Shown here one piece after another: positions 7,344-16,390 of a stretch of DNA of 45,923 nucleotides. The translations under genes and the position numbers were made by a program. Source of the DNA: Persephonella sp964519345. Its GTDB lineage: Bacteria > Aquificota > Aquificia > Aquificales > Hydrogenothermaceae. The notes under the pieces were generated by a model that searched no databases, was not told the origin of the DNA, and worked only from the letters and a program-made list of their open reading frames with translations. The first letter of the stretch is position 1; every line of letters begins with the position of its first letter. The DNA lies in contig CAZFKX010000005.1 in assembly GCA_964519345.1 (NCBI GenBank), forward strand, positions 1-45,923. Direction: 5' to 3'.

Positions 7344-10300
7344 ATTATATAGCCTCAGCAGGTACCGGTAAGACATACAGTCTTGTAGAAAATATAGTTG
7401 ATAATTACATTATAAAAAAAGGTGTGGATATAGATCAGATATTTGTTGCTACATTTACGGAAAAGGCAGCTTCAGAACTTAAAGATAGAATTTACAGAAA
7501 AATAAAAGATAGAATATACCAGAACAGAAATAATCCTCAACTGATAAAAAAGCTTTTACATAACTTTCGTAATGTACAGCACAGCTATATAGGAACTATT
7601 CATTCGCTTCTCCTAAGAATACTTAAGGCAAATCCAGACAGGTCCGGAATAACTGAAGAAACCAGAGTTATTGATGATATTCAGCAAGAAGCCCTATTTT
7701 TTGAAAGCTTTGAGTTATTTCTTGAAGAAAATAAAGAAAGGGCTGAGATTCTTGCTAAATATTTTGACAGTAAAAATCAGATATATGCAGTTTTTAAAAA
7801 CATATACTTAAATGTATGGAAGATAGAAGATTATAAAAATGAAAACTTAGAAGATGTAAAAGCAACTATTGAAAAACATAAAAAAAAGGCTGTTGGACTA
7901 TTAGATATTTTTATAACGGATTATTACAGAGATTTTGTAGAAGCTCGGGAATATTTAAAGACTGATTTAAAAGATATTTATAAAAAGATAGTCCAGGAAA
8001 ATTACACGCAGATAAAAATAGATAAAAACAAAAACTTTCCGAAACTGCTTAAACAAAGAAGCATAAAAAACCACGAACATTTTAAAAAATTAGATAAAAA
8101 GAATATCTCAAAACTGGAAGATGAGCTTATAAATACTCTTGAGAATCTAAAAAGTTATGCCTTGTATTTTAATTTTCTTACGATAATTGATAATTTTGAA
8201 AAATTTTTTCATATATTTGAGGAAAGAAAAAAAAATATCTATTCTGTAACATACAGCGATATAATACTTAGATCTGTGGATATATTTAGAAAATATCCTG
8301 ATATACTTGAAAGTTACAGAAGAAGATTTAAAGCATTTTTTATAGATGAGTTTCAGGATACTGATCAGTTGCAAACAGAAATAATAAGATTACTGTCCGA
8401 AAGATCTGATCTTATTATTTTTGGAGATCCAAAACAGTGTATATACGAATGGAGATCAGCTGATCTTTCTAACTATTTAAAATTTACACGAGACTTCGAA
8501 GAGAAGACTCTAAAAACCTGTTATAGAAGCAGTATATCTTTAATAGGTTTTTTCAATCTTTTTTTCAAAGAAAAGGATTTTTTAAATACAGACTATTCCA
8601 AAGATAAAGTCTGCTCCCTTAACCATTTAGCTGAAAAATACATACCTGAGCTCAGCAGTCCTGAAGATCTAAATCTTGATTCTGTAAAGTCTGTAGAGTT
8701 AGTAAAAACAGAAAAAGATTTAGAACCTGAGGCAGTCGCAGAAAAAATTAAGCAGCTTTTAAATTCAGGATATAAACCGGAGGATATACTTGTTCTTTTT
8801 AGATCAAAGAGTAAAACAGAGAGATATATAGACGAGTTTAGGAAATCTAATATACCTTTTATCTCGTATCTTAGCTCAAACTTTTATAACAGTATTGAGG
8901 TTGTTACAGTCCTAAATATATTAAAGCTTATCCTGCATCCTTATGATCAACTAAGTCTGATAAAAGTTTTGAAATCGCCTGTATTTAGCTTTTCTGATAA
9001 AGAGCTTTATGATATTAAAGATAGGCTTTGTATTGAAAAAATACCCCAGCTAAAAAGTATAAAAAGATTAGAAGAGATCAGAGATCGTCTTAATATATCT
9101 CAGATTATGGATTATATATATAACGAAATACCGGTTTTAGAGATTTTTTCCATATATCCAGATGGAAGACAGAAAGTGGCAAATCTTGAAAAACTCAGAT
9201 TTGTAGCGGATAGACTTGAGAGTGAAAATCTTCAACTTAGAGATTTTGTTCAGTTTTTGGAAAAAAGCAGATTTTCACAAGAGGAGGATGCTGTAACAAC
9301 AACAGATGAAAGCTTTGTTAAAGTAATGACAATGCATAAATCTAAAGGTCTTGAGGCAAAGGTGGTCATAATACCTGGGTTGTCGGAGAGAATGAACAGA
9401 AATACAAATGGTTTTTTTAGTATAGAAGGTCAGACGATGGTAAGAATAAGGGATAATCAAAATAGAGAGATCGCAAGAACGTTGAATTTTGATGAGGAAA
9501 AGGTTAAGGAAAAAGTTTATCTTGAAGAAAAAAGACTCCTATATGTTGCCTTTACAAGGGCAAAAGAAAAACTTATTCTTTTTCATTCAGGAAATGAAGG
9601 TTATATGAAAGAAATAGAGAGGGTTATGGAAGATATAAATGATAAAAAAGTTAAAGTTTATAAAAAAGATGGAACACATGTAAACTTTGTTTTTAAAATA
9701 AAAACTTCTGAGTTTTCAGGATCGTCAAGGAAAAACAATTACTGGGTAAGTATAAAAAATGGATCTGGAAAAGGGGTATTTCCTTTGTTAGAGAGATTAG
9801 AAAAGGAAGAGAAAAAGAGGAAAAAAGAGTTTGAAAGGGCTGTTTCATTAAAAAGATTTACAACAGTTTCAGCCTTGGTTGATGAGAAAAATCCCAAATC
9901 CATTATTGAAGAATTTCAAATATCAGAAGATGAAAATCTTAAAGAAAAGGATATTTATGTAGAAACAGGGATAATGGTACATAAGATTCTTGAAAACTTC
10001 AGTTTTTCTTCAGATTTAGATAAAGCTGAAAAAGAGATTGATGAACTTTTTGAAAAGTTTTCACAGCTATTAAGCGAAGAAAACAGAAGGGTTGTTAGAA
10101 AGTTATCCTGTGAGAAACTAAAAAGATTTATTAATTCCGAAGATTACAGAGAGATATCCTCATCAAAAATTATTTTTAAAGAGATGCCTTTTACATTAAA
10201 GGAAAAAGAGAGTTATATTGAGGGAAAGATAGATCTTGTATATGAAAAAAATGGAACAATTTATGTTGTAGATTACAAAACAGGGAATATTAAAAATGAA

Positions 10301-10396
10301 TCAAAGTATGAACCTCAAAAGAGATATTACACCAAGATCATTAAAAAAATATTTCCAGATAAAAGGGTAATATTTAAGTTTGTCTATCTTATATAA
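7331..10396 (+). CDS. UvrD/AddA-like helicase with C-terminal RecB-family nuclease
   Basis: A 1021-residue superfamily 1A helicase. Walker A (SAGTGKT) is at residues 9-15, the DEFQDTD motif II near 339-345, GDPKQCIYEWR shortly after, and motif VI (LLYVAFTRAKE) near 737-747. The C terminus carries a PD-(D/E)XK nuclease with GKIDLVYE near 964 and VVDYKTG near 977, so both activities appear intact. This is the AddA/RecB architecture used for double-strand break end processing. The protein is somewhat shorter than AddA, and no AddB lies beside it. The start overlaps the preceding gene, and the 3' end overlaps the convergent membrane-protein gene by 13 bases. Confidence 0.85.
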   Translation: MEKINYIASAGTGKTYSLVENIVDNYIIKKGVDIDQIFVATFTEKAASELKDRIYRKIKDRIYQNRNNPQLIKKLLHNFRNVQHSYIGTIHSLLLRILKANPDRSGITEETRVIDDIQQEALFFESFELFLEENKERAEILAKYFDSKNQIYAVFKNIYLNVWKIEDYKNENLEDVKATIEKHKKKAVGLLDIFITDYYRDFVEAREYLKTDLKDIYKKIVQENYTQIKIDKNKNFPKLLKQRSIKNHEHFKKLDKKNISKLEDELINTLENLKSYALYFNFLTIIDNFEKFFHIFEERKKNIYSVTYSDIILRSVDIFRKYPDILESYRRRFKAFFIDEFQDTDQLQTEIIRLLSERSDLIIFGDPKQCIYEWRSADLSNYLKFTRDFEEKTLKTCYRSSISLIGFFNLFFKEKDFLNTDYSKDKVCSLNHLAEKYIPELSSPEDLNLDSVKSVELVKTEKDLEPEAVAEKIKQLLNSGYKPEDILVLFRSKSKTERYIDEFRKSNIPFISYLSSNFYNSIEVVTVLNILKLILHPYDQLSLIKVLKSPVFSFSDKELYDIKDRLCIEKIPQLKSIKRLEEIRDRLNISQIMDYIYNEIPVLEIFSIYPDGRQKVANLEKLRFVADRLESENLQLRDFVQFLEKSRFSQEEDAVTTTDESFVKVMTMHKSKGLEAKVVIIPGLSERMNRNTNGFFSIEGQTMVRIRDNQNREIARTLNFDEEKVKEKVYLEEKRLLYVAFTRAKEKLILFHSGNEGYMKEIERVMEDINDKKVKVYKKDGTHVNFVFKIKTSEFSGSSRKNNYWVSIKNGSGKGVFPLLERLEKEEKKRKKEFERAVSLKRFTTVSALVDEKNPKSIIEEFQISEDENLKEKDIYVETGIMVHKILENFSFSSDLDKAEKEIDELFEKFSQLLSEENRRVVRKLSCEKLKRFINSEDYREISSSKIIFKEMPFTLKEKESYIEGKIDLVYEKNGTIYVVDYKTGNIKNESKYEPQKRYYTKIIKKIFPDKRVIFKFVYLI

Positions 10397-11526
10397 AATA
10401 TAAACATCTTTACAAATAAAATATAAAAGAGATATAAGGATGAAATTATATAAACAGCTGATGCAAAAGCAGGAAGCATTAAAAATTCAAGTATTATCAT
10501 AATTAAAGTTCCTACCATCATTATGTAAAAAGATAGATTGGCTTTTCTGTAGTCTATAAGCTGAAAAACATTTGGTATTTCTTTTCCTTCCCTTGCTTTT
10601 CTTATATGAACCATATTCCAGACTATTCTTGGCATTAGATGAAGCATACCACCAAAAATAGTAAGACCTGCAAACCCATACATCATAGCGTCCATATGAA
10701 CAGGGATAAACTGAACCATCTTACTCGCTGATATATGAACCGCCATAAGAAGCCCTATAACTAAGAAAAGATGTCCTCCTAAGAAATACTTGATCGGAGG
10801 TTGAACCTTCATAAGCGATTTTGAGGGCTTTATCGCTGAAAGTATTACATAAAAGAATACAAATATAACAGCTGTTTCAATCAATCCTGAAAAAAGGATG
10901 TACTTGTAATCAAAGAAGTAAAAAGATGCTATTAGCAATACTGTTGCGATCTGGTGAAGGTAGAATATTATATTTCCTAATCTTATGTTAAGAGAGTGCA
11001 TAAGCATCATAGGTATCCATGCGAGTTCAACACCGATTACAGCATTAAGAAGAACGCCCACAGTAACGGTGTGAATAACGGCCTGAGGAATTATTTCGCC
11101 TGTAATCTGTGAAAGGAGAAAAAGTACAGATGCTATATTAGTATAAATAACGCTTGACACAATGAATCTTACAGTAATTGGCTGTATATTGTGAACAATA
11201 GTGGAAACATGAACTGTAAATATGATAACAGTAATCAGATTAAAAATTGATGCATAAAAGTACTGACCTGTCAGAAGGAAGATTGAAGATATAACTGAAA
11301 AAAGGAAAACAACAGCCTGAATATGTTTATATTTTATCTGTCTCTGTTGCGAGTTTGGTATTATCTGATAACCTGCGCCTATAAGAGTATATATCACAAA
11401 ACCAAATGCTGTTATAAGGGCTGTATCTACATGATCAACTCCTTTTATTCTCAACAAAAGTGATCCTATTAGATTTATAAAAGCTATAAAGAAAAATAGT
11501 GGGCTGTATTTAGATATAAAAAACAT
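10384..11526 (-). CDS. Polytopic membrane protein resembling heme-copper oxidase subunit I
   Basis: A 380-residue protein with about ten to twelve membrane helices. Conserved-looking histidines occur in helices of the form HLFLVIG, VHMDAMMYGF (with FGGMLHLMPRI following) and HTVTVGVLLNAV, which recall the helix signatures of CcoN/NorB-type subunits. The protein is shorter than these and lacks the full metal-ligand set I would expect, so this is a distant relative at best. GGGGG sits 5 bases before the ATG. An FNR/DNR-like box at 11585-11598 lies about 42 bases from a plausible start of transcription, so it probably belongs to the denitrification regulon. NnrS was considered, but its N-terminal signature is missing. 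Confidence 0.55.
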   Translation of the reverse strand: MFFISKYSPLFFFIAFINLIGSLLLRIKGVDHVDTALITAFGFVIYTLIGAGYQIIPNSQQRQIKYKHIQAVVFLFSVISSIFLLTGQYFYASIFNLITVIIFTVHVSTIVHNIQPITVRFIVSSVIYTNIASVLFLLSQITGEIIPQAVIHTVTVGVLLNAVIGVELAWIPMMLMHSLNIRLGNIIFYLHQIATVLLIASFYFFDYKYILFSGLIETAVIFVFFYVILSAIKPSKSLMKVQPPIKYFLGGHLFLVIGLLMAVHISASKMVQFIPVHMDAMMYGFAGLTIFGGMLHLMPRIVWNMVHIRKAREGKEIPNVFQLIDYRKANLSFYIMMVGTLIMIILEFLMLPAFASAVYIISSLYLFYILFVKMFIFYIR

Positions 11527-11584
11527 AAAAACCCCCAGATATTTTTTGAGTGGGAAATTTTAACAGCATTGGAAAACAAATATA

Positions 11585-11598
11585 ATGATTTATATCAA
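11585..11598. promoter_or_regulatory. FNR/DNR-like box between the membrane-protein gene and ccsB
   Basis: ATGATTTATATCAA matches TTGAT-N4-ATCAA at all but one outer base. It lies between divergent genes. On the minus strand a TAAAAT (11557-11562) is placed as a -10 for activation with the box near -41.5. On the plus strand TATAAT (11608-11613) is closer. Confidence 0.6.
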
Positions 11599-11637
11599 GT
11601 AGTCTTATATAATTTGAAAAAATAGGATTGCTCAACT

Positions 11638-12996
11638 ATGAATCTTGCAAAGAGATTTTTATATTTAGCGTTTAGTGTAAAAACAGGTATTGTTATAGCT
11701 ATTATTCTTTCATTCTCTATGGCTGTAGGCACTTTTATTGAGAATGATTTTGGCATTGAGACAGCTCTCTCCATTGTATATAAGTCTAAATGGTTTGAGA
11801 TTTTATGGGTTCTTTTTATACTGAATCTGACAGGAGGGATACTGTACTATAGATTGTGGAAAAAACCTTATATCTTATTAATCCATGCTTCTTTTATTAT
11901 CATATTTATAGGTGCTGTATTAACAAGGTACGCTGGATATGAAGGTACTATTCACTTAAGGGAAGGAGAGGTAAAGGATTACATTCTTTCTTATGATCCC
12001 TATCTGCAGTTTAAGATAAAAGCTGAAGGAGAAGTTGTAAACTATCAAAAAAAGATATTCATATCAGCGTTAGGGGGAAATTATTTCTCTAAAAGTTTCA
12101 ACATTAAAGGAGAAAGACTTGATATAAAGCTTGTTGATTTTATACCTGTGGTTGATATTGATTTAGTTGAAAAAACCGGGGGAATGTCTATTGTTTTGTT
12201 AAAGATCAAAAAAAAGGGAGAGGATTTTAAAAGGTATATTTTAAAAGATCAGGGTAGTTTAAAACTGGGAAAAATCAGATTATACTTCAATGAAAAACCT
12301 TCGGAAAAGGATCCTTACATTCATATATACAGCAAAGACGGTAATTTTTACATAGGATCAAAATATCCTTTTCTGGTTTCTGATAAAAAAGAAGGTACAA
12401 AAAAGATGACAGGATATTTAATATTTGAAAAAGAAAAGCTGTATGCCGTAGGAGGAGTTTTAATATCCTTAGAAAATATGATTTTATCCGGGGATTTGAT
12501 TGTAAAACCTGTTTTTAAGTCTATAAGGGGTGACGATGATCTTTCTTCCCTTGTTTTTAAAATAAATTACAGAGGAGATGAAAGATATATGTATCTTTTA
12601 GGAAGGGGGTTATCCTACAAAGGTATTACAGAAAAGATAAAAATAGATAATGTGGAGATAGAAGGTGTATGGGGTTCAAAAGAAATAAAATTACCTTTTT
12701 ACCTATATTTAAAGGATTTTGTTTTGAAAAGATATCCAGGATCAGATAAAGCATCATCTTACGAGAGTCATGTCGTTCTTATTGATGAAAAGGAAGGTGT
12801 CGAAGTACCGTATGTCATATATATGAACAATCCATTAAAATATAAAGGTTATAGGATTTTCCAGACATCTTATGATAAAGATGAAAAAGGATCGGTACTT
12901 TCAGTAAACTACGATCCTGGCACGATGCCAACTTATACAGGTTACGCAGTTTTATTCTTAGGGCTTGTACTGAATCTGTTAAAAAGAAGGATATGA
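11638..12996 (+). CDS. ccsB: Cytochrome c biogenesis protein CcsB/ResB
   Basis: A 452-residue ResB-family protein of system II cytochrome c maturation, thought to hold apocytochrome c and help pass heme with CcsA. Two or three N-terminal helices (first 18-40, then about 60-100, with GTFIENDFG between) are followed by a large periplasmic domain rich in beta strands and a final helix near 432-448. The PVLYxGYRIFQTSYD-type block near residues 400-415 is a family hallmark. It converges with the Fnr-type gene one base away. The FNR-like box upstream suggests co-induction with the cytochromes of denitrification. Confidence 0.85.
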   Translation: MNLAKRFLYLAFSVKTGIVIAIILSFSMAVGTFIENDFGIETALSIVYKSKWFEILWVLFILNLTGGILYYRLWKKPYILLIHASFIIIFIGAVLTRYAGYEGTIHLREGEVKDYILSYDPYLQFKIKAEGEVVNYQKKIFISALGGNYFSKSFNIKGERLDIKLVDFIPVVDIDLVEKTGGMSIVLLKIKKKGEDFKRYILKDQGSLKLGKIRLYFNEKPSEKDPYIHIYSKDGNFYIGSKYPFLVSDKKEGTKKMTGYLIFEKEKLYAVGGVLISLENMILSGDLIVKPVFKSIRGDDDLSSLVFKINYRGDERYMYLLGRGLSYKGITEKIKIDNVEIEGVWGSKEIKLPFYLYLKDFVLKRYPGSDKASSYESHVVLIDEKEGVEVPYVIYMNNPLKYKGYRIFQTSYDKDEKGSVLSVNYDPGTMPTYTGYAVLFLGLVLNLLKRRI

Positions 12997-12997
12997 T

Positions 12998-13627
12998 CTA
13001 AAGGAGTTTTCTTAACTCTTCCCTGTTAATCTTATATTTTCCCCCATCTTTCTGTAGAATACCCCTTGTTTTGAACTTTTTTAGTATTCTTGACAGTGTT
13101 TCTGGAGTCATATTAAGAATTGAAGCTATCTTATTATGTTTTAATGTTACAAACAGATCCTCATGCTCGTATATAAATTTTGCTGTTCTTGTTACAGCAT
13201 CCATCATCAGATTTTGAACAATAACGTCATCAAGTATTTTAATCTTATATAAAAGCGATTTTACGATATTGAAACACAGGTTTGAATCTTTTAAAAGCTC
13301 TTTTTCAAATGTTTTAAAATTGATTACAAGAACCTTGCCGTTTGTTTCAAATTCGGCGTTTGCAGGATAGGGTATATTTTCAAAATTAGCTCTCTCAGCT
13401 ATAAGCGATACAGGGTGAAAATGATGCAGTGTTATCTCATGTCCTTTTATATCTGTTTTATAAACCCTTAAAATTCCTTCAATAAGTATGTAAAGGTTTT
13501 CAGGTTCCTCACCTTCATAAAAAAGCAGATCTCCCCTTTCATATTCCCTTTCAAAGGAGATTTTCTGTATCTTTTGTAGATGTTCATCTGAAAGATTTTC
13601 AAAGATATAAATATCCTTTAGATTCAT
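12998..13627 (-). CDS. Crp/Fnr-family transcription regulator
   Basis: A 209-residue regulator with an N-terminal cyclic-nucleotide-binding-like beta roll (residues 10-125; GDLLFYEGEEPENLYILIEG is typical) and a C-terminal winged helix (150-209). The recognition helix reads TPETLSRILKKF, with the E-x-x-S-R pattern of FNR/DNR proteins that read TTGAT half-sites. There is no N-terminal cysteine cluster, so it is more like DNR/NnrR (heme or NO sensing) than oxygen-sensing FNR. It follows nrdG by 30 bases and may be in the nrdD-nrdG operon. The FNR-like boxes in this window are its likely targets. Confidence 0.85.
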   Translation of the reverse strand: MNLKDIYIFENLSDEHLQKIQKISFEREYERGDLLFYEGEEPENLYILIEGILRVYKTDIKGHEITLHHFHPVSLIAERANFENIPYPANAEFETNGKVLVINFKTFEKELLKDSNLCFNIVKSLLYKIKILDDVIVQNLMMDAVTRTAKFIYEHEDLFVTLKHNKIASILNMTPETLSRILKKFKTRGILQKDGGKYKINREELRKLL

Positions 13628-13657
13628 AATTAATTACCTGCTGCTTATTTATTTTTT

Positions 13658-14353
13658 TCATCTCAAAATAATCTCTTTAACATATTTTTTCAATGTTTTT
13701 TTTAACCTGTTTCTCTCCTTTTCAGAGAAACCTGTCTTACCTTTAAGTCTTTTATCTATCAGATTTTCTGATGGAACAAAATTCTGCAATGCGTACCTTT
13801 TAGCTCCTTTTATCATCTGACCTATTTTAATTATATCATTATACGTTAGTAAGTCCTTAATAAGAGTAGTTCTAAATTCATATTCTATATCTGATTGTAA
13901 TAAAATTTCAACACTTTTTTTTATTTTATCCATATTTACGGAAGAACCTGTTAAATATTCGTACTTTACGCCAGATCCTTTAATATCCATTGCTACATAA
14001 TCAACCAGTTTTTCCTCTATAAGATTTTTTAAAACCTCAGGATTTGTTCCGTTAGTGTCTAATTTCACAAGATAGCCAAGATCTTTTATTTTTTTAATAA
14101 ATTCCGGTATATTCTTGTATATTGTAGGTTCTCCACCAGATATGACAATCCCTTCAATCATCTTTTTCCTGCTTTCAAGAAATCTAAAAACTTCATCAAT
14201 CCCAATTGTATATCCGAAATATTCAGGTAAAACAAGATGTCTATTGTGACAGTATGGACATCTAAGGTTGCATCCCTGAATAAATAAGACAGCTGATATT
14301 CTTGATGGAAAATCAATAAGCGAAAATTTATGTATTCCACCGATCTTAAGCAT
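13658..14353 (-). CDS. nrdG: Anaerobic ribonucleotide reductase activating enzyme
   Basis: A 231-residue radical-SAM enzyme with the C28-x3-C32-x2-C35 cluster motif (GCNLRCPYCHN) and the GGEPT SAM-binding motif near 78-82. It generates the glycyl radical on NrdD, encoded just upstream. The length and motif placement fit the NrdG2/PflA-like group that serves short NrdD proteins. GGAGATATATC precedes the ATG. It is separated from nrdD by an 80-base spacer holding a terminator-like hairpin and a run of G blocks. Confidence 0.85.
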   Translation of the reverse strand: MLKIGGIHKFSLIDFPSRISAVLFIQGCNLRCPYCHNRHLVLPEYFGYTIGIDEVFRFLESRKKMIEGIVISGGEPTIYKNIPEFIKKIKDLGYLVKLDTNGTNPEVLKNLIEEKLVDYVAMDIKGSGVKYEYLTGSSVNMDKIKKSVEILLQSDIEYEFRTTLIKDLLTYNDIIKIGQMIKGAKRYALQNFVPSENLIDKRLKGKTGFSEKERNRLKKTLKKYVKEIILR

Positions 14354-14378
14354 GATATATCTCCTTGAAACTAATATA

Positions 14379-14396
14379 AAAAGGCCTCCCGGGGAG
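14379..14396 (-). terminator. Short GC hairpin plus T5 between nrdD and nrdG
   Basis: On the minus strand CCTCC-CCG-GGAGG is followed by CC and T5, a small intrinsic terminator or attenuator just after nrdD. It would let nrdD be expressed more than nrdG. Confidence 0.45.
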
Positions 14397-14417
14397 GGAG
14401 GAGCGGGGAGAGGGGGG
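14391..14417 (+). other. Four G-runs with short loops (G-quadruplex-type motif)
   Basis: Blocks of 4, 3, 4 and 6 G separated by 1, 6 and 3 bases satisfy the G3+N1-7 rule. This is striking in a low-GC genome. The G-rich strand is the template for nrdD-nrdG transcription, so the mRNA is C-rich here. Confidence 0.6.
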
Positions 14418-14433
14418 AGAAAACAGGAGGAGA

Positions 14434-16239
14434 TTACCTGAGGGTAACCCGTATTTTATAACTCTTTCTTTTAACAAACTCTTCTTTTTTTCCATCGTTC
14501 CAGTACTTCACAGGTCTGAAATAACCAACAATTCTTGAGTAAACTTCTGTCTCTGTATCACATTCAGGACAAAATTTATGCTCTCCTGATATATATCCGT
14601 GATTTGGACAAACACTAAACGTTGGTGTAAGTGTAAAGTATGGTAAATGGTAGTTTTCGCACACAGTTTTTATAAACTTTTTAACACTATTCTTTTCAGA
14701 AATCTTTTCTCCTAAGAAGAAATGAATGACAGTTCCTCCTGTATATTTTGTTTGAAGGCTGTCCTGATGTTCTAAAACAAAAACAGGATCGTCAGAATAA
14801 TCGACGGGAAGATGTGTAGAGTTTGTATAGAAAGGTTGCGCGCCTCTCTGGAAATCTTCTTCATTTGCCACAATTATGTCAGGATATCTGCTTTTATCTA
14901 TTCTTGCAAGCCTATAAGATGTTCCTTCTGCTGGTGTTGCTTCAAGATTATAATTATTTCCGGTTTCTTCCTGATACCTGAAAAGTTTTTCCCTTATAAA
15001 CTCAAGAACTTTTTCTGAAAATGCTTTTCCTCTTTCTGATGCGATACTTTCACCAAAGAGATTCAAACAAGCTTCGTTCATACCTATTACGCCGATTGTT
15101 GAGAAATGGTTTTTCCAAAAACTTCCAGTTCTTTCTTTTATACTTCTTAAATAGAACTTAGAGTATGGATAAAGACCTTTTTCAGTAAGCTCCTCTAAGA
15201 ACACCCTTTTTGTCTCAAGACTTTCCTTAGCTAAATCAAGCAGGTACTCAAGTCTTATAAAAAACTCACTTTCATTGTTTGAGAGATATCCGAGTCTTGG
15301 TAAATTTATTGTTACGACACCTATTGAACCTGTTAAAGGGTTTGCACCAAACAGACCACCGCCTCTTTTTTTAAGTTCCCTTATATCCAGTCTTAACCTA
15401 CAGCACATGCTCCTTGCATCATTTGGATCCATATCTGAGTTGACAAAATTTGCAAAATAAGGAATACCGTATTTACCTGTCATATACCAGAGACCATCAT
15501 ATATAGGATTTTCCCAATCAAAGTCTTTTGTTATGTTGTAAGTAGGTATAGGAAATGTGAATATCCTTCCTGAAGCATCTCCTTCAGACATTACCTCAAA
15601 AAAGGCTTTATTGATCATGTCCATTTCTTTTTGGAACTCTCTGTATTTTTCATTTTTCACCTTTCCGCCTATGATCACATACTGATCCGCATAGGCTGAT
15701 GCTGAAGCTTTAAGGTCAAATGTGAGATTTGTAAAAGGTGTTTGAAAACCAACTCTTGTCGGAACATTAAGATTGAAAACAAACTCCTGTATTGCCTGTT
15801 TAACTTCTCTGTACGACAGGCCGTCATATCTTATAAATGGTGCTAAAAGAGTATCAAAATTTGAAAATGCCTGAGCACCTGCTGCCTCACCTTGAAGAGT
15901 ATAAAAGAAGTTAACTATCTGCCCTAAAGCAGACGTAAAATGTTTTGGAGGTTTACTTTCAGCCTTTCCATAAGCGCCTTTAAATCCATTAATAAGTAGA
16001 TCGTAAAGATCCCAACCTACACAGTAAACACTGAGATTCTGGAGGTCATGAATATGAAAATCACCATTTCTATGAGCTTCCGCTATATCCCTTGTATATA
16101 TCTTTGTCAACCAGTAATGTTTTGTAACCTCAGAAGAAATATAAAAGTTCAGACCCTGAAGGGAGTAAGTTGTGTTACTATTTTCTGTTACCCTCCAATC
16201 TAACTTTTTTAGATAACTGTCTATCAGATTTCTTTCCAC
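14434..16239 (-). CDS. nrdD: Anaerobic ribonucleoside-triphosphate reductase
   Basis: A class III reductase of about 601 residues that makes deoxynucleotides without oxygen, using a glycyl radical. The C terminus has the zinc-binding CPNHG...CPECD pair and the glycyl-radical segment RIVGYFRPV, followed by WNDGKKEEF. The N-terminal ATP-cone of E. coli NrdD is absent; the protein starts directly with the catalytic core, a common short form. I place the start at GTG 16239, because AGGAGG lies 6 bases before it. The longer frame starts with a TTG that overlaps this site. An FNR-like box is about 77 bases upstream. Confidence 0.92.
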   Translation of the reverse strand: MERNLIDSYLKKLDWRVTENSNTTYSLQGLNFYISSEVTKHYWLTKIYTRDIAEAHRNGDFHIHDLQNLSVYCVGWDLYDLLINGFKGAYGKAESKPPKHFTSALGQIVNFFYTLQGEAAGAQAFSNFDTLLAPFIRYDGLSYREVKQAIQEFVFNLNVPTRVGFQTPFTNLTFDLKASASAYADQYVIIGGKVKNEKYREFQKEMDMINKAFFEVMSEGDASGRIFTFPIPTYNITKDFDWENPIYDGLWYMTGKYGIPYFANFVNSDMDPNDARSMCCRLRLDIRELKKRGGGLFGANPLTGSIGVVTINLPRLGYLSNNESEFFIRLEYLLDLAKESLETKRVFLEELTEKGLYPYSKFYLRSIKERTGSFWKNHFSTIGVIGMNEACLNLFGESIASERGKAFSEKVLEFIREKLFRYQEETGNNYNLEATPAEGTSYRLARIDKSRYPDIIVANEEDFQRGAQPFYTNSTHLPVDYSDDPVFVLEHQDSLQTKYTGGTVIHFFLGEKISEKNSVKKFIKTVCENYHLPYFTLTPTFSVCPNHGYISGEHKFCPECDTETEVYSRIVGYFRPVKYWNDGKKEEFVKRKSYKIRVTLR

Positions 16240-16315
16240 CTTGACCCTCCTCAATATTTAGTGGTCTAAAAAATTTATCCACTATATATAGTATGGATTT
16301 TTTTTCAAAAAATAA

Positions 16316-16329
16316 TTGATTCATGTCAA
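16316..16329. promoter_or_regulatory. FNR/DNR-like box between nrdD and napA
   Basis: TTGATTCATGTCAA differs from TTGAT-N4-ATCAA at one base. On the minus strand a TATATA (near 16284-16289) is spaced to give activation of nrdD with the box at about -42 to -45. On the plus strand the box is 198 bases from napA and could drive the long nap leader. Confidence 0.6.
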
Positions 16330-16390
16330 TGATTGTTTTTTGATAACTACTTACATTCAATATACGAACTGAATAAAGGTTAATATGTAG

